NCBI RefSeq assembly: GCF_001955535.1
Contig: NZ_MPVN01000002.1
Span: 186,001 to 250,000 of the forward strand
Direction: 5' to 3'
From: Paenibacillus sp. FSL H7-0326
GTDB taxonomy: Bacteria > Bacillota > Bacilli > Paenibacillales > Paenibacillaceae
DNA length: 64,000 nucleotides
Part shown: positions 46,360 to 55,006 of the stretch, one piece after another
How positions within the stretch are numbered: position 1 is the stretch's first letter
How the letters are laid out: each line of letters opens with the position of its first letter
Translations under genes and position numbers: made by a program
Notes under the pieces: model-generated
What the model saw: the letters and a program-made list of their open reading frames with translations, nothing else
Databases searched by the model: none
What the model was told of the DNA's origin: nothing

Positions 46360-49300
46360 TTAAAATAAACTTTCCTGGACTTGAGTTAATTGTGAGGCCA
46401 GCTCTTCCAGTGTACGGATATCACTTGCATATTCCAATGCACCGATCAGACCAGCGATCTCCTCGGACCACTGCTCTTCCATTCGTTCTTTATGATCCAT
46501 TAGAGAGGCACGAGTTAAATTCTGAAAGTACGTAATCAGATGCGCTTCGTTGTGTTCAAGCTCCTGAAGAAGAAGAGCTTTTAATTCCGGCTCCAATGCC
46601 GCCTGGAGCTGTTTCCTCCCAGGACCTTCGAAAAAGTGCTTTGGATTTTTGAAATATTTCCAGACATTTTTCCAAGCAATCGGCTCTTTCACATCGGTTC
46701 GTTTGAGTGTTGGTGTGTCCCAATGCCCTGTAACTTCGGAATACACTTGAATTCCATCCGATATTTCCGCGAGTCGTTTGCTTGTTCGTTCTGCTTCCTC
46801 TTGGGTCAGCCGCTGACCCTTGCTCTCCATCCGCAGCGTTGTAGCCAGCAGCTCCTGCTCAATTTCGAGATACAGTATTCGCAGAAGCTCTCTTCCCGAG
46901 GCATGGAATATCCCTTTAAGATCGCCTTGGTCTTCTCTCAATACAGATGGATGAAAAGCTTCAGACATAAACTCAGACATCCGGTAGCTGATACGCTGTC
47001 CGACATGGAATAGCAGCTCTTTCATTTCCTGGGCAATTTCCGCATCCTTGTTAGATGAGCCATAAGCCGATAATAGCTCAAGTCCGTGCTGTTTGATATC
47101 CGTCAGTTTCTGCTTGCGGGCCAGGCGCTCCGCTTCTCCCTGACGGGCATCACGAATCCACTGCTCTACACGCTGTCGAACATGACCGACTTCCTTGCTG
47201 GCTGCATGGATTGCAAGATCAGGGAGCTCATCCCCCGCAAAATGACTAAAGGCACGTTCAAATACAGTGAACCGAGATGCATCCAGCTTGGCTTCATCAC
47301 CTTGCTGTTTGGCTTGAAGCGCCATCAGACTGGATACCGGATAGACCTTAGGAACGCGTACACCATTATGCTGCAGCTGGTTTGTAACATGCTCCTTAAC
47401 CAATTCCAGCTCTTCCTCCGAGGATGCCAAGTCTGCTGCATTGATGACAAAAAACATATTATCCAGTGATTTGGCATCCTTGACTCTTCCAAGCTGATTT
47501 AGAAACTGCCTGTCACCTTGTGAGAAAGCATGATTGTAGTAAGTGACAAATACGAGAGCATCCGCATTTTTCATATAATTAAAGGTTACACCCGTATGTC
47601 TCGCATTGATGGAATCCGCCCCAGGCGTATCGACTAATATAATTCCCTGCGAGGTCAACTCACAGTTATAGTACAGATCAATTGAGTCCACGAAACAGGA
47701 CTTCTGCTCCTCTGCCACATAGGCACGGTATTCGTCCATGCTGGCAATCCAGGCACTTCCAAGCCTAGGTTCTGCTTCATCGTATCCAGCAGCTGCTGCC
47801 TTAAGGAAGCTGTAGTGAGGTCTTCCTGCCGGGTGTACCTGCTGGGGAGTCAGCGCAGCAACCTTTTCTCTCCAGGAAAGCTCTTCGGCCTTCCCGAGTC
47901 CAAGCAGATCAAAAGAGAAGGTCAGGTCCTGCCATAAGGCATCATGGGTCTTCATCGCAACCCGGGCCGTCCGGTGTGCCGCCCCTTCGGCCGGCGCCAT
48001 AATCCGGTTGATCGCCGCGGTCGTTGGATGCGGCGATACCGGCAGCACCGCTTCGCCAAGCAAGGCGTTGGCGAAGGAGGACTTCCCGGCGCTGAAGGCA
48101 CCAAACAGCGCCAGGGTGAAGGTACCGCCCGCAAGAGACGCTGCGCGGGCGGTGAGCCCCCGTACCGCCGATTTCATGGCGGTATACGGGGCTGCAAGGG
48201 CAGCCGCCTGCGTAAGGCCGGCTGCCGCAGCGGCTAGCCGCTCGTGCCTGCGAGCGGCTAAGGGCGCATGCGCGAGCCTCGTGCGGGGCTCGCGTGCTGC
48301 GGCCGGAATATCAGCCGATGTGGACATGGCTGATATTCCGGCCGGGGCTGTGCCGAGATTCTCTGGCACAGCAGGGTCTGGGACCGCAGGCAGCACACCT
48401 GCGGTCAGCTGGTCTTTTGCCGGCAGCAGAGCCTGCACGGCAGCGGACATCGCGGCGATCTCCTGCTCGATCGCCGTTAACGCCTCGGCTGCAGCGAATT
48501 GTTTGCGGAGCTCTTCCAGCTCCCTTAACAACACCTCATGCTGATTTGCAGCCCGCGACTTTAAGCCCTCCAGCAGCTGTTCAGCAAGCTCCAGTGCAGA
48601 CTTGCGATACCTTGCAATGAGCTCGGCTCGAAGCTCTTTACAATAATTCAGCACATACTCACCCGTTACGGTTCCGTCTGGAGTACTTTTCGAGGTGATT
48701 AGCCCTTCATCGATACTGTACAGCTGTTCATCCAGCTTCTGATCCCACTCCTCATTCCACAGCTCGTGTGCGTTGCCTAATTGACGCAGCATCGTTCTCA
48801 AATGGAATGCCGCTTGACCTTCAGCCTGCTTGCTGAACAAGGACCAGAAATGATTGAAGCGTTCCTGCTTCTCCTGTTCTGTCTTGCCTGCCGAAAAAAG
48901 AAATCCCACCTTAAAGCCAGGGCGACGGCTCTCGATATACTTACCGGCAGCCTCTCTGACATCAGCAGGCGTCAAATTCGCGTTCTGAAGCAGACGATCC
49001 ACTTCTTCTCGAATCCGGTTGAGTTCAAGCTGCGGGAGCTCCGTGACAGCCTGGATTTCCTGTTCAATCGCCTCCTTGCGGGCGGTAAGCCTCGCGGCGC
49101 CTTCTTCTCCACCGAGCTCTGTCAGGAGCCTTGCTTTACGCTCCTCTCTTCCATCCTCATATCTCATTAGAAATTGTTTCGATATATGGATCGCAGAGGA
49201 TGCCAGGCTGTGATTCAACAGCTCGGTTCGAATAGACAGGAGCTCCTCAATAACGTTCGGAAGGACACATAGCTGGTTATATGGGTGTTCAGGCTTTCGT

Positions 49301-50076
49301 AAAGTGGTAAACAACAGCCCAGCATAAGAGACTTCCCATGCATTAAATGCAGCTTCTACCGCAGCCCGGTACTCACCAAAAGACAGCTCCTCATCTCGAT
49401 GCTTGTCGATCTGAGTGACGATGAGATAGAGCGGCTTGCCCCAATCTGACAGACTTTTCGCAAAAGAGAGATTATTCTCGGATTGAACATGGTTATAATC
49501 CATCACATAGAACACCGCATCCGCCAAATGCAGTGCTGAATCAGTCGCTTGCTTGTGAGCGCCATCCGTGGAATCCACTCCAGGCGTATCCAGCAGAACT
49601 GCTCGTTCCTGGAGCAGCTTTACGTCCTCCCACACTTCAATATAAGCATATTGCTCTCCGTTCTTGCAGTATTCGTCCAGCTCATCAGGTGACACCGTAA
49701 TGGGATCCGGACTCGCAGCATTCACCGCATCGATGTTTTGGTTAGGATGATCCGAAAGCTCGCCTCGATTCGATATGGGTGCAGTTCGATGAATCTTCGC
49801 TTGCCTCGGACCATTCCGGATGGCTACGACATTTGCACTTGTCGGCACCGGACTCGAAGGCAGCACTTTTTTGCCGCATAAGCGGTTAATGAGACTTGAT
49901 TTTCCTGCCGAAAAATGTCCGCAAAAAGCCAGGGTCAGTTCACCCTCCTCCGCCTTTCCCTCAAGATCAGCAATTGACGCTGCAGCTTTCGAATCATCAT
50001 GGTCTAGGAAGAGCTTCTGCAAATCTTGTAAACGCATACGCAAATCGTCGTTCTGTCTCTTTACACTCGTCAGCAT
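46360..50076 (-). CDS. dynA: Tandem dynamin-like GTPase DynA
   Basis: 1238 residues with two fused bacterial dynamin modules, like B. subtilis DynA (YpbR, about 1193), which tethers and fuses membranes and protects them under stress. Module 1: P-loop GHFSAGKSS (53-61), LLDTPGVDST and VTQIDKH. Module 2: P-loop GAFSAGKSS (659-667), LVDTPGADS and FVINAADL. Each is followed by helical stalk sequence. The inter-module linker (about 535-640) is Ala/Pro-rich. ATG at 50076. The DNA for residues about 534-691 is GC-rich and formed of consecutive inverted repeats (separate entry). Confidence 0.94.
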   Translation of the reverse strand: MLTSVKRQNDDLRMRLQDLQKLFLDHDDSKAAASIADLEGKAEEGELTLAFCGHFSAGKSSLINRLCGKKVLPSSPVPTSANVVAIRNGPRQAKIHRTAPISNRGELSDHPNQNIDAVNAASPDPITVSPDELDEYCKNGEQYAYIEVWEDVKLLQERAVLLDTPGVDSTDGAHKQATDSALHLADAVFYVMDYNHVQSENNLSFAKSLSDWGKPLYLIVTQIDKHRDEELSFGEYRAAVEAAFNAWEVSYAGLLFTTLRKPEHPYNQLCVLPNVIEELLSIRTELLNHSLASSAIHISKQFLMRYEDGREERKARLLTELGGEEGAARLTARKEAIEQEIQAVTELPQLELNRIREEVDRLLQNANLTPADVREAAGKYIESRRPGFKVGFLFSAGKTEQEKQERFNHFWSLFSKQAEGQAAFHLRTMLRQLGNAHELWNEEWDQKLDEQLYSIDEGLITSKSTPDGTVTGEYVLNYCKELRAELIARYRKSALELAEQLLEGLKSRAANQHEVLLRELEELRKQFAAAEALTAIEQEIAAMSAAVQALLPAKDQLTAGVLPAVPDPAVPENLGTAPAGISAMSTSADIPAAAREPRTRLAHAPLAARRHERLAAAAAGLTQAAALAAPYTAMKSAVRGLTARAASLAGGTFTLALFGAFSAGKSSFANALLGEAVLPVSPHPTTAAINRIMAPAEGAAHRTARVAMKTHDALWQDLTFSFDLLGLGKAEELSWREKVAALTPQQVHPAGRPHYSFLKAAAAGYDEAEPRLGSAWIASMDEYRAYVAEEQKSCFVDSIDLYYNCELTSQGIILVDTPGADSINARHTGVTFNYMKNADALVFVTYYNHAFSQGDRQFLNQLGRVKDAKSLDNMFFVINAADLASSEEELELVKEHVTNQLQHNGVRVPKVYPVSSLMALQAKQQGDEAKLDASRFTVFERAFSHFAGDELPDLAIHAASKEVGHVRQRVEQWIRDARQGEAERLARKQKLTDIKQHGLELLSAYGSSNKDAEIAQEMKELLFHVGQRISYRMSEFMSEAFHPSVLREDQGDLKGIFHASGRELLRILYLEIEQELLATTLRMESKGQRLTQEEAERTSKRLAEISDGIQVYSEVTGHWDTPTLKRTDVKEPIAWKNVWKYFKNPKHFFEGPGRKQLQAALEPELKALLLQELEHNEAHLITYFQNLTRASLMDHKERMEEQWSEEIAGLIGALEYASDIRTLEELASQLTQVQESLF
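48004..48476. repeat. Array of 13 consecutive inverted repeats inside dynA
   Basis: Arm pairs read directly: 48004-48017/48031-48042 (2-nt bulge), 48051-48059/48068-48076, 48088-48094/48106-48112, 48124-48132/48145-48153, 48155-48169/48178-48193 (bulged), 48199-48206/48219-48226, 48235-48244/48251-48260, 48266-48278/48287-48297 (bulged), 48301-48316/48328-48343 (perfect 16 bp), 48347-48354/48365-48372, 48382-48390/48398-48406, 48418-48426/48433-48442 (1-nt bulge), 48453-48460/48469-48476. Gaps between hairpins are 1-11 nt. Bases 48241-48300 are 75% G+C by count, against 43% at 46381-46440 in the same gene. Confidence 0.9.
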
Positions 50077-50181
50077 GTCCTCTAAAGACTCCTTCTCTTC
50101 ATCTCGTTAAATATGTATATTTTATCACTGACCTTGATAGAAATGAACCATCGCGGCTCAAATTGTTCTTCATACCAAATA

Positions 50182-50209
50182 ACCGGACACCTAGTGAAAG
50201 GTGCCCGGT
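50182..50209 (-). terminator. Terminator candidate after the 89-residue gene
   Basis: A 10-bp stem with one G-U pair (50182-50191 with 50200-50209); the following T run is weak (TTATTT). Confidence 0.4.
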
Positions 50210-50272
50210 CAATGTATAATCTGTTGCCTATAGCTGCTCAGCTATTGAATAGCTTAAGCTTTAATCGTTTCG

Positions 50273-50542
50273 TTATACCGCATTTTCCATCGCAGGAAGC
50301 AGGATTTCGAACACTTGTCCATGCTGAAGAATGGTAATATTTCTGCTCTTATCCTTCATAACAACTACTTCAGGCTTCTGAGACATGCGCTCCAAGTAAT
50401 GCTCAGGTACATCTCCGGAATGACTCACTGTGATGCCCTCGATTTCTTTTTCTTCATTTTCGCTCATTTCAGTTGAAACGATCTCTTCAAAAATATCAGA
50501 AAAAGCTTCAAATTGGTCAGTATACACGGAAATACATTTCAT
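50273..50542 (-). CDS. Small conserved-looking hypothetical protein
   Basis: 89 residues, acidic, soluble (MKCISVYTDQFEAFSDIFEE, then EKPEVVV-like and GQVFEILLPAMENAV). Not recognised by function; I recall similar short Paenibacillus proteins with uninformative names. ATG at 50542 follows GAGGATG. It lies 17 bp downstream of nth on the same strand, so it is probably co-transcribed. Confidence 0.7.
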   Translation of the reverse strand: MKCISVYTDQFEAFSDIFEEIVSTEMSENEEKEIEGITVSHSGDVPEHYLERMSQKPEVVVMKDKSRNITILQHGQVFEILLPAMENAV

Positions 50543-50559
50543 GATTAACTCATCCTCTA

Positions 50560-51264
50560 CTATTCATTTGCAATTTTTTTAGGTAAAGCAGATGAACTAC
50601 GTTCCTTATCTTTCCTGATTTGGGACGTTTTCATACGCTTCTTGCCCTCTCGGCATACATCGAGAAGCGGGCACACCTGGCATTTGGGAGCCTGTGCTTT
50701 GCAGTGGTATCGACCGAAGAAGATCAAACGGTGATGCGTAAGCGTCCATTCATCCATTGGAACTCTCTTCATCAGCTTTTTCTCGACCTCAAGCACCGAA
50801 TCCTTCCAATTCACCAATCCCAACCGTTTCGATACACGCTCAACATGGGTATCTACCGCTATGGCCGGGACTCCGAATGCGTTTGAAACGACCACATTCG
50901 CTGTCTTACGGCCCACTCCCGGCAGCAGAACCAGCTCATCATGCTTGCTAGGAACTTCTCCTCTGTACTGTTCAATTAGAATCCGGCACAAATTTTGTAT
51001 ATGCTTTGCCTTGTTCCTGTACAATCCGATTCTCCGAATATCCTGCTCGAGCTCTTCGAGCGGGACGGAGACATAATCCTCCGGTGTTTTGTACTTCTGG
51101 AATAGATCGGCTGTCACTTTATTCACAGTCTCATCCGTACATTGTGCAGATAACAATACAGCAATGGTGAGTTCAAACGCGTTGCTGTGGTTCAATTCAC
51201 AATGAGCGTCTGGAAACATATTTGCGATCGTATCAAGAATGTGACGTACTGTCGCTGCATTCAT
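50560..51264 (-). CDS. nth: Endonuclease III (base-excision repair)
   Basis: 234-residue DNA glycosylase/AP lyase for oxidised pyrimidines. The helix-hairpin-helix LPGVGRKTANVV carries the catalytic Lys, VDTHVERV the catalytic Asp, and the C-terminal 4Fe-4S loop has CKAQAPKCQVCPLLDVC spacing (C-x6-C-x2-C-x5-C). The C-terminus is somewhat longer and basic compared with E. coli Nth. ATG at 51264, 10 nt after GGAGG, is preferred over a GTG at 51282. Confidence 0.95.
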   Translation of the reverse strand: MNAATVRHILDTIANMFPDAHCELNHSNAFELTIAVLLSAQCTDETVNKVTADLFQKYKTPEDYVSVPLEELEQDIRRIGLYRNKAKHIQNLCRILIEQYRGEVPSKHDELVLLPGVGRKTANVVVSNAFGVPAIAVDTHVERVSKRLGLVNWKDSVLEVEKKLMKRVPMDEWTLTHHRLIFFGRYHCKAQAPKCQVCPLLDVCREGKKRMKTSQIRKDKERSSSALPKKIANE

Positions 51265-51281
51265 GAAGAGCTTACCTCCCA

Positions 51282-51321
51282 CAAAAAAAACGTCTTGATA
51301 CGTTTGGTCCGTATCAAGACG
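51282..51321 (-). terminator. Rho-independent terminator after the SLH gene
   Basis: Perfect 12-bp stem (51291-51302 with 51310-51321, loop of 7) followed on the minus strand by eight T. It separates the SLH gene from nth. Confidence 0.93.
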
Positions 51322-51353
51322 GTCATTCTTTCGCTTGCCGTTTAAAGAAATGA

Positions 51354-54077
51354 CTACTGTTTAGAAATCTCGATAACTACGTTATTGAGCAGATACACTA
51401 CAATATTATCATTATCTTTGAGAGATTGCACGCTTAAAGTCGTGTCTCCTTCATGAATGTAAACATTTGGTGACAAATTAAAGCGATAGTTATTATCTGT
51501 CATGGATGCACGCTTGACCTGTAATTCATTTGCTGCAGCATTGTATTTCCAGAACGTTTTGCTGAGCGGTGTCAGCACCTGGAATACAGGTGTTCCATCA
51601 GCATCCTTAGTCACAATGACATGGTCGCCTTCAATCAGTGTACTCATGTTGCTCGATGTAGTACCGTTCTTTACAACCTTCACTTTACTTCCCGCATTTA
51701 TCGTCTCATTTGAACCAGTCGTTGTCTTATAGGTTACAACTCCACCATTAATGGAACTAATTTCGCCCCATATTTGCTTAACTACAGATACAGCCGTTGG
51801 AGAAGAACCATCAAAAGATACGTTAATCAGCATCCCCTTCTGAAGATCCGAAGGCTTAATGACTGCACCGTTATCATTCGTGATCGGTAGACTATCCACA
51901 TATATGGAGCTCGTTACGCCGTCTTTTTTCACTTCTGCCCGATAATTTGAAGTATTCAGTGATACGACCTCAAATTGAGCGGCCGATTTGACATACAATT
52001 TGCTTAAGTTGTCCTGATTGCTGCTAAGCATTGCTGTCACCTGATCTCCTATACTTACATCAGACAAGGACGCCGAAGCTTTGCCATATAATTCAACTGT
52101 TGGTGTTGATTGATATGGAATGCTGATGGTTTGCCCATTAGATTGAATCAGCTTTACTATCTTGGAGGAGGTATTGATCTCCGACACCGTACCTTCGTAT
52201 TTGTACACAATGCTAATGGAAAGCGCACGTGTACCAATCGTGGTTAAGTTCACTTTTCTTCCGTCCGTCAAATAAGGCTCAATTCCGGATAACGTCGGCT
52301 TGGTGCTGTTGTAATCTACTTTTGTTGCATCATTTAGTGTAAACACATGCGGCTTCTGGTTAGAATCAAGCACCGTCAGTAATTTGGTCTTGCTGTTATA
52401 GGATACAACCGTAACCATATTCAGCGGCTCCATCTGGCGATTAAGCACTTGGATCTTGGTCACTTGATCCTCTGCATTCAGTGTAAGCTCTACTTCATCT
52501 CCAGAGGTTTTGTCAGCAAGTAAATCTGTAAGCTTTGGAGTATCGATCCCACTGATTACGATTTGCGGATCTGGTGCAAGCAGCTTTACTTCAAGCGAGC
52601 CGTTTCGATCGTAAGTAATGGTTGATAGATTTGAGCCCAGCTCATAGAGGGTTCCACGCACTGTACGTTCGACACCGGCTGTAACCTCAATGGATTGGGT
52701 AACGCTGTCTTTTATGGAATACTTAATCACAGTTCCTGCTTTAAGCTCCGTTAACGCTACAATCTCGTTATGATAACGAATGACGGTCGTTCCTTCTTGC
52801 ACCTTTAACACATCCGTAGTACCCGTGCTGTTGAGTACAGTCACCGTGCTTGCAGCTGAATCAATAGATTGAATGGTACCTTCTGCCGATTTGTTCACCA
52901 TCCCGGATTTAACTTGTACAACAACCGGATTTTTGGCAGAGGTAAAGGTTTCCCGCTGTAATTCAACGATGCTGCCTGCGGTAATATCCTCTGGCTTGAT
53001 GACTTGTCCATTCTGATCATAAAACACGGTAAGGTCTGTAAATGCAAACTCTTGATACGTATTCCCCGTGAACATCCATAATTTGCTGCCGGTTAGACGT
53101 TCAAAGCTTCCCTCGATGACTTCAACTTGAGGTGTATCACTCATGCTCTCCACATAAGCCGCATTGGAATTAGAACCTGACACAACGATTTGTGTGTACA
53201 GCTTAATGTCAGATGGTGCGATTTTGGATGAAGATGAACTATTATAAAACGCTGTAGCTGGATTCACTGTAAAGCTTACATACTCACTGCCTGTGTACAA
53301 AGTTAATTTGCTGTCTGTTCGTTCGGTTATGTATCCTTTGTACTGATTGTCATACTCATAATCGGTGTATTCACTTCCGCGGTTGAAAAACGCAGTTATT
53401 TCTGCTCTTGTTACAGTGCCTTGCGGATTAAATTTGTTACCTGTTGTTCCTTGCGCAATCTCAAGCTCTGCTGCCAGATTGACATAAGGCTTATTCGCTG
53501 CCGTAATTAGGCTGTCATCAGCAAAGCTCGAATTCGCATTTCCTCCAGCGTTTGCTTCGGCTTCTTTACCAATGGCTCTGATAACAAGCTTCGCGATCCA
53601 TTCTCTCGAAGCTGCCTGTTGTCCCCAAATTTGCTTTTCTAAAATCTCCTTGCTTTCCTCTGCTTCCTCTAAGAGGCCCAGTTCAAAAGCAAGAGATACA
53701 TAGGATTTGGCATACTCACTCGTGCTAATGCCTTCAGGTAATTTAATGCTGCTGCCAGCAGGCAGGTTGGATTTCTGGTTCATGAATCGAATGGCGATCG
53801 TCACAGCTTCCTGCTTGGTTACTGCATCTCCTGGTCTAAACAGCCCTCTGTCTCCCACCAAGATGTCTAGGGATGCAAGCTTGTATATATGCTTTTCGGC
53901 CCAGTATCCGCTCTTTACATCGCTGAATGCGCCTTGAGCCGCCGTTGTTACAGCAGCGGGAGCGGTGTCAGCTCCCGCTGCTCCCGCACCGGCACTCAGC
54001 GCCATCAGACTGGCGAGCATGGCAGATACCATTTTTTTGGAATGCTTGGCATTGATATTGCTAGGTTTGAAAGTCAA
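51354..54077 (-). CDS. S-layer homology domain protein, secreted
   Basis: 907 residues. A signal peptide (VSAMLASLMALSAGAGAAGA) is followed by SLH repeats: AFSDVKSGYWAEKHIYKLA...FRPGDAVTKQEA (about 49-98), a diverged second repeat (about 115-165) and a third ending in FNPQGTVTRAEITAFFNRG (about 185-235). SLH domains bind pyruvylated secondary wall polymer. The rest (about 240-907) is Thr/Ser/Val-rich, beta-repeat-like, with no enzyme motif I recognise. The start is TTG at 54077 after GAGGAG. It lies in a wall-related cluster with GerMN and amidase genes. Confidence 0.88.
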   Translation of the reverse strand: MTFKPSNINAKHSKKMVSAMLASLMALSAGAGAAGADTAPAAVTTAAQGAFSDVKSGYWAEKHIYKLASLDILVGDRGLFRPGDAVTKQEAVTIAIRFMNQKSNLPAGSSIKLPEGISTSEYAKSYVSLAFELGLLEEAEESKEILEKQIWGQQAASREWIAKLVIRAIGKEAEANAGGNANSSFADDSLITAANKPYVNLAAELEIAQGTTGNKFNPQGTVTRAEITAFFNRGSEYTDYEYDNQYKGYITERTDSKLTLYTGSEYVSFTVNPATAFYNSSSSSKIAPSDIKLYTQIVVSGSNSNAAYVESMSDTPQVEVIEGSFERLTGSKLWMFTGNTYQEFAFTDLTVFYDQNGQVIKPEDITAGSIVELQRETFTSAKNPVVVQVKSGMVNKSAEGTIQSIDSAASTVTVLNSTGTTDVLKVQEGTTVIRYHNEIVALTELKAGTVIKYSIKDSVTQSIEVTAGVERTVRGTLYELGSNLSTITYDRNGSLEVKLLAPDPQIVISGIDTPKLTDLLADKTSGDEVELTLNAEDQVTKIQVLNRQMEPLNMVTVVSYNSKTKLLTVLDSNQKPHVFTLNDATKVDYNSTKPTLSGIEPYLTDGRKVNLTTIGTRALSISIVYKYEGTVSEINTSSKIVKLIQSNGQTISIPYQSTPTVELYGKASASLSDVSIGDQVTAMLSSNQDNLSKLYVKSAAQFEVVSLNTSNYRAEVKKDGVTSSIYVDSLPITNDNGAVIKPSDLQKGMLINVSFDGSSPTAVSVVKQIWGEISSINGGVVTYKTTTGSNETINAGSKVKVVKNGTTSSNMSTLIEGDHVIVTKDADGTPVFQVLTPLSKTFWKYNAAANELQVKRASMTDNNYRFNLSPNVYIHEGDTTLSVQSLKDNDNIVVYLLNNVVIEISKQ
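53952..53982. repeat. 12-bp perfect inverted repeat in the SLH signal-peptide codons
   Basis: AGCAGCGGGAGC (53952-53963) and its exact complement (53971-53982) with a 7-nt loop, in the Ala/Gly-rich signal-peptide region. Same character as the dynA hairpins. Confidence 0.85.
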
Positions 54078-54152
54078 GATTACTTCTCCTCTCTATACGT
54101 GCACATCAATTTGTATACCATGATCGTCAGCAAGATATTGCTGTATAGCTGA

Positions 54153-54191
54153 AATCCATTCCATAAAAGTCTTACGTTTATGAAATGGATT
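54153..54191. repeat. Small palindromic element D (AATCCATT arms)
   Basis: Inverted repeat with 14 of 15 arm positions paired (54153-54167 with 54177-54191). It begins 10 bp past the GerMN stop; no T run follows. Right flank TGGATTCATCTA matches element A's TTGATTCATCTA. Confidence 0.6.
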
Positions 54192-54200
54192 CATCTATGT

Positions 54201-54878
54201 CTATTCTCTTGTCATGGGATGTTCTAATTCCACATGTCCCATCAAACTTTCTTTCTGCTCACCATCGATAAGCAGCTCAAGTGACTCTACTTCTTCAAAT
54301 TGGAAGAAGGTCTGCTTCAGCCCATCAATAGCAAAGGATTCTCCACTAGAGCCCAGATTTGCGGTCGCTGGAATTTTCAAATCAAGGGTAATATTTCCTC
54401 CATCAACTTCCAGCTTATTGATGGTAATTTCTTCAGACCACAGCGGAACCAGCTCTTCGCTGTCACTGTGCTGAAGCGCCTTGAAGGCAGCTTCATATTT
54501 ACTCCAATCCGTTTTGTAAGAGATCGTTTGCATCGCAGACTTCAACTCAAGCAGCTCCGGATCGGTATAATAGACCTGAATGTTTGCTTCCTTGGTCTCT
54601 ACATTCTCAGCTTGCTCACCAGAGCTTCCATTCGTGCCGCCGGAGCTTGTCCCTCCATTTCCAGAAGTGTTGCTCTCTTCGGGAGGAGTTTGAGTTTCGT
54701 TAGACGGCTCCGTTTCTTCTTGTTCTTGTGTATCATCGGTTTGCGGATCCGTTTCACTGCCTGTTTGCTGTTCCGAATCGGAATTCGGTGGAGAGGCGGT
54801 TGGATTGTTACCGCAGGCTGCAAGTGTAGTCAGTGATACAGCCAGTAATGCGACCATCCACCATTTTTTTCTCATCAT
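54201..54878 (-). CDS. GerMN-domain lipoprotein
   Basis: About 225 residues. Signal peptide with lipobox LAAC, then a long Glu/Thr/Ser/Gly-rich linker (about 30-95), then a C-terminal GerMN-like domain (NIQVYYTDPELLEL, VPLWSEEITINKLEVDGGNITLDL, FFQFEEVESLELLIDGEQ). GerM-type lipoproteins act in sporulation or spore germination, linking forespore and cell-wall complexes; a vegetative role is also possible. ATG 54878 (or 54875) follows AGGGTG. 128 bp upstream is the amidase gene on the same strand, a sensible partner. Confidence 0.85.
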   Translation of the reverse strand: MMRKKWWMVALLAVSLTTLAACGNNPTASPPNSDSEQQTGSETDPQTDDTQEQEETEPSNETQTPPEESNTSGNGGTSSGGTNGSSGEQAENVETKEANIQVYYTDPELLELKSAMQTISYKTDWSKYEAAFKALQHSDSEELVPLWSEEITINKLEVDGGNITLDLKIPATANLGSSGESFAIDGLKQTFFQFEEVESLELLIDGEQKESLMGHVELEHPMTRE

Positions 54879-55006
54879 CTCTATCACCCTTTTTTGTCAG
54901 CTGTTATATAGTTCGAACGAAGAATGTACTGTCTTCTAATTGTAGAGACGTATAAGGACTGTCATTTCTTTCGTACACAAACTCATGCAACTACATGCTG
55001 TGGATT

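Noticed and set aside
48008..48620. Plus-strand frames (178 and 108 codons) across the dynA hairpin array
   Set aside because: Inverted repeats and GC-rich codons naturally open antisense frames; composition is Ala/Arg/Ser with no recognisable domain.
54300..54836. 178-codon plus-strand frame opposite the GerMN gene
   Set aside because: Mirrors the low-complexity linker of the real gene; no supporting signals.
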